A stretch of 38,593 nucleotides of DNA from Folioceros fuciformis (lineage: Eukaryota; Anthocerotophyta; Anthocerotopsida; Anthocerotales): the NCBI GenBank assembly GCA_049999805.1, contig JBNGIO010006445.1, positions 1 to 38,593 on the forward strand, in the 5' to 3' direction. The translations under genes and the position numbers were made by a program. Of the stretch, positions 36,712-38,593 are shown piece by piece (the stretch's first letter is position 1; the number at the start of each line of letters is the position of its first letter). The notes beneath the pieces were generated by a model. The model had not been told where the DNA came from, did not search any database, and saw only the letters and a program-made list of their open reading frames with translations.

Positions 36712-38593
36712 GGAATTGCAGCCAAGAGAATGCATTAGTATCTCACTAGTTTGCAAATCTATGTACATCTGCACAACTTTGTGCTTGACTATAAAGTAGT
36801 AGTACAAGTTGTTGTGGAAACCATAATCAAGTCACACGTGATGGGTTGAGTTAAGTAGCCATGGTTTGGCAACGGGAACTAGCCCTGGAAAGCAGCCCTT
36901 TTGTGACAAGGTATGCCTGTATCACAACCCATCACTGTTACACATTGGATGTTCATGTTCATGCGCAGCTATGGAGTCTAGGACATGGTTCTCCTAGTGC
37001 AAGATGAGCTCACAAAGGATGGCTGCTTTGTTCTTCGAGTCTTATGTTTACATGAGCCGTTCGACCCGAAACGCTACAATCCCGTTGTGCCCAACTGCAA
37101 TAATCACGTTTTGCTATTCCTAACTATATTTCTACCTATGAATTTAAGGCTAAATACTACGCAGTTAAAAAAATCTTTAATTCTAATTTATCCACTAAGC
37201 TCTTCGGCTGAAGCTCTTAACTTCGTCTTTGCTTGAGCTCGTTTCTTCGTTCTTAAGTCTTTTGATGGCCGACTGCGCGTCCACTGCCGGGCTCTCTGAC
37301 TGTCTAACTAGCTGGCCATGGCATCTAGGATCAGCACTGGCATTTCTTGCTCCTGCAATCATAACAATCACGGCTGACATACATATATAATCAGGTCACG
37401 CTTACTCGATACGATTCCATGGTATCCCCTCGGGTTTCTTCAAATACTAATGTCATTTTGCTTGAGTTCGCATTTCAATGTTAGCCTTATTTTCCTTAAG
37501 TTTGCAACCTCTTGCTATATTTTCTTGTTAATTTCCTCCATTGATCCGTGATTTGTATGGTGCAAGCCTTGCAAAGAATGTCAGGACCTTATGGCGAGTT
37601 GATGAAGCTTGCATAGCTTGCATTAGGCTCTAGTTAAATACGAAGTCCTATCCCATAAATTTGTCCTTAGTGCTCTCTAATAGAATTCTTCTTCTTCTGA
37701 AAAGCAAGTCAATGAACAACCCTTGCACACAAAATTTGGTAAATAAATGATAGTAATGAAGTACGGAGATATAATTAGACACCTAAAGTAGGCAGTTAGT
37801 AATTGAACCATTTCAACCAACTTTTCACTTAAATGACAAGTGCAAGTCATGCCTGTACAAACATTGCATTCTATTCTATATAATCTAAGTGTATAACCAT
37901 GCTCAATTACATTGAAATTGAAAATGATATCAAAGCAAACAAATTGCCTTCTGCAATACGGCCTTAAGCATCATGTCATGCCAACGAAGATGCCGAGCTT
38001 TACAAGCAAGGGTTGATAGATTGGCCGCGCAAATAAAAATCATGAGAACCATGCACTATAATAACTAATCTAAAAACATATCTTATCTCTATTACATTAA
38101 GGCTAGAAATAAAAGACATCTTAGCACACATAAACTCTTAGACTAGAACCACCATACAAGAGAATTGCTCCCAACACCCCAACATGTTTACCCCTACCAT
38201 TTCCTTGTCCAAGGAAGAACGTTTTGATGACCAATAATATAACTTCACTATAAAGAAGTTTCGAATTACCAATATCTTGAGGGGGAGAAAGCCATAGGCT
38301 TAGGGTGGGGTGTTGGCACTTCTTTTATGGTCATACCACATCCCATCCCATCTTAAGTGGTAGTGGTACTGCAACACAAAAGGAGGAGTGTGATGAAAAG
38401 AATTAGCAGGCCAGAAATATGATTATGCAATCAATGTGACATAGAAATGTCCCACAAATCAAAGGCGGTGAATCAACAACCAAGCCTACTAGTAGTAGCA
38501 CAAAATTTATGCAGCTAGCGACATCATGCACGTAATACATACTTTAAGGACTATAAAGGGAGACCAAGTTGACCACCACGTGATGTTGTTCCG
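36712..38593. other. AT-rich right end, no gene seen
   Basis: Short frames only (such as 36985-37236 and 37195-37380), none with a recognised motif. 37190-37250 has degenerate 'gctcttcg(g/t)ct' repeats. No transposon ends or RNA genes are identified. Confidence 0.6.

Overview
The window is nuclear DNA of a land plant. It holds a dirigent-family gene, plant-type RING-H2 membrane proteins, an ankyrin-PGG membrane protein, and Ty1/copia and Ty3/gypsy retrotransposons with plant-type primer-binding sites (tRNA-iMet and tRNA-Asp). The host-type genes look intronless over their coding parts. I cannot name the species. Three runs of N (22428-22437, 26487-26586, 26735-26744) are assembly gaps.

Layout. 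1-2353 is the 5' part of a minus-strand gypsy element (LTR, tRNA-Asp PBS, broken gag) inserted into an older minus-strand copia element (copia-1, 2354 to about 5.1 kb). 5.3-10 kb is the host-like island: an unknown ORF, a dirigent gene with one in-frame TGA, and two tandem RING genes whose last zinc ligand is Asp. 10-12.2 kb holds tandem repeats and a LINE-type zinc-knuckle remnant (LINE-1). 13.1-14.65 kb is a copia LTR (copia-4) sandwiched between the RNase H end of one element and the leader of another. 15.3-16.25 kb is a broken plant transposon-like gene. 16546-22301 is a young copia element (copia-2) with identical LTR sequence but a damaged pol. 22.4-26.7 kb is a nearly complete copia pol bounded by gaps (copia-3). 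29.07-29.82 kb is the 3' end of a plus-strand copia (copia-5). Its LTR abuts the stop codon of the minus-strand ankyrin-PGG gene (29820-32669). 34.6-36.7 kb is a CENP-B/pogo-type transposase pseudogene split by a LINE fragment (LINE-2) with a target-site duplication.

How the parts relate. Most of the window is layered transposon insertion: gypsy into copia, and LINE into pogo. The least expected signal is in the copia leaders. Three elements carry an extra ORF between the PBS and gag, with a CxxC motif followed by a coiled-coil-like region. In copia-2 the leader ORFs, gag-pol and a residual RNase H tail lie in one reading frame of almost 5 kb that is interrupted only by TAG codons. Copia-2 also has identical LTR sequence although its protease motif is mutated and its RNase H core is missing, which suggests it was mobilised in trans or damaged very recently. 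The host genes (dirigent, RING pair, ankyrin-PGG) belong to families associated with defence, cell wall and signalling, but nothing in the sequence shows that they act together.
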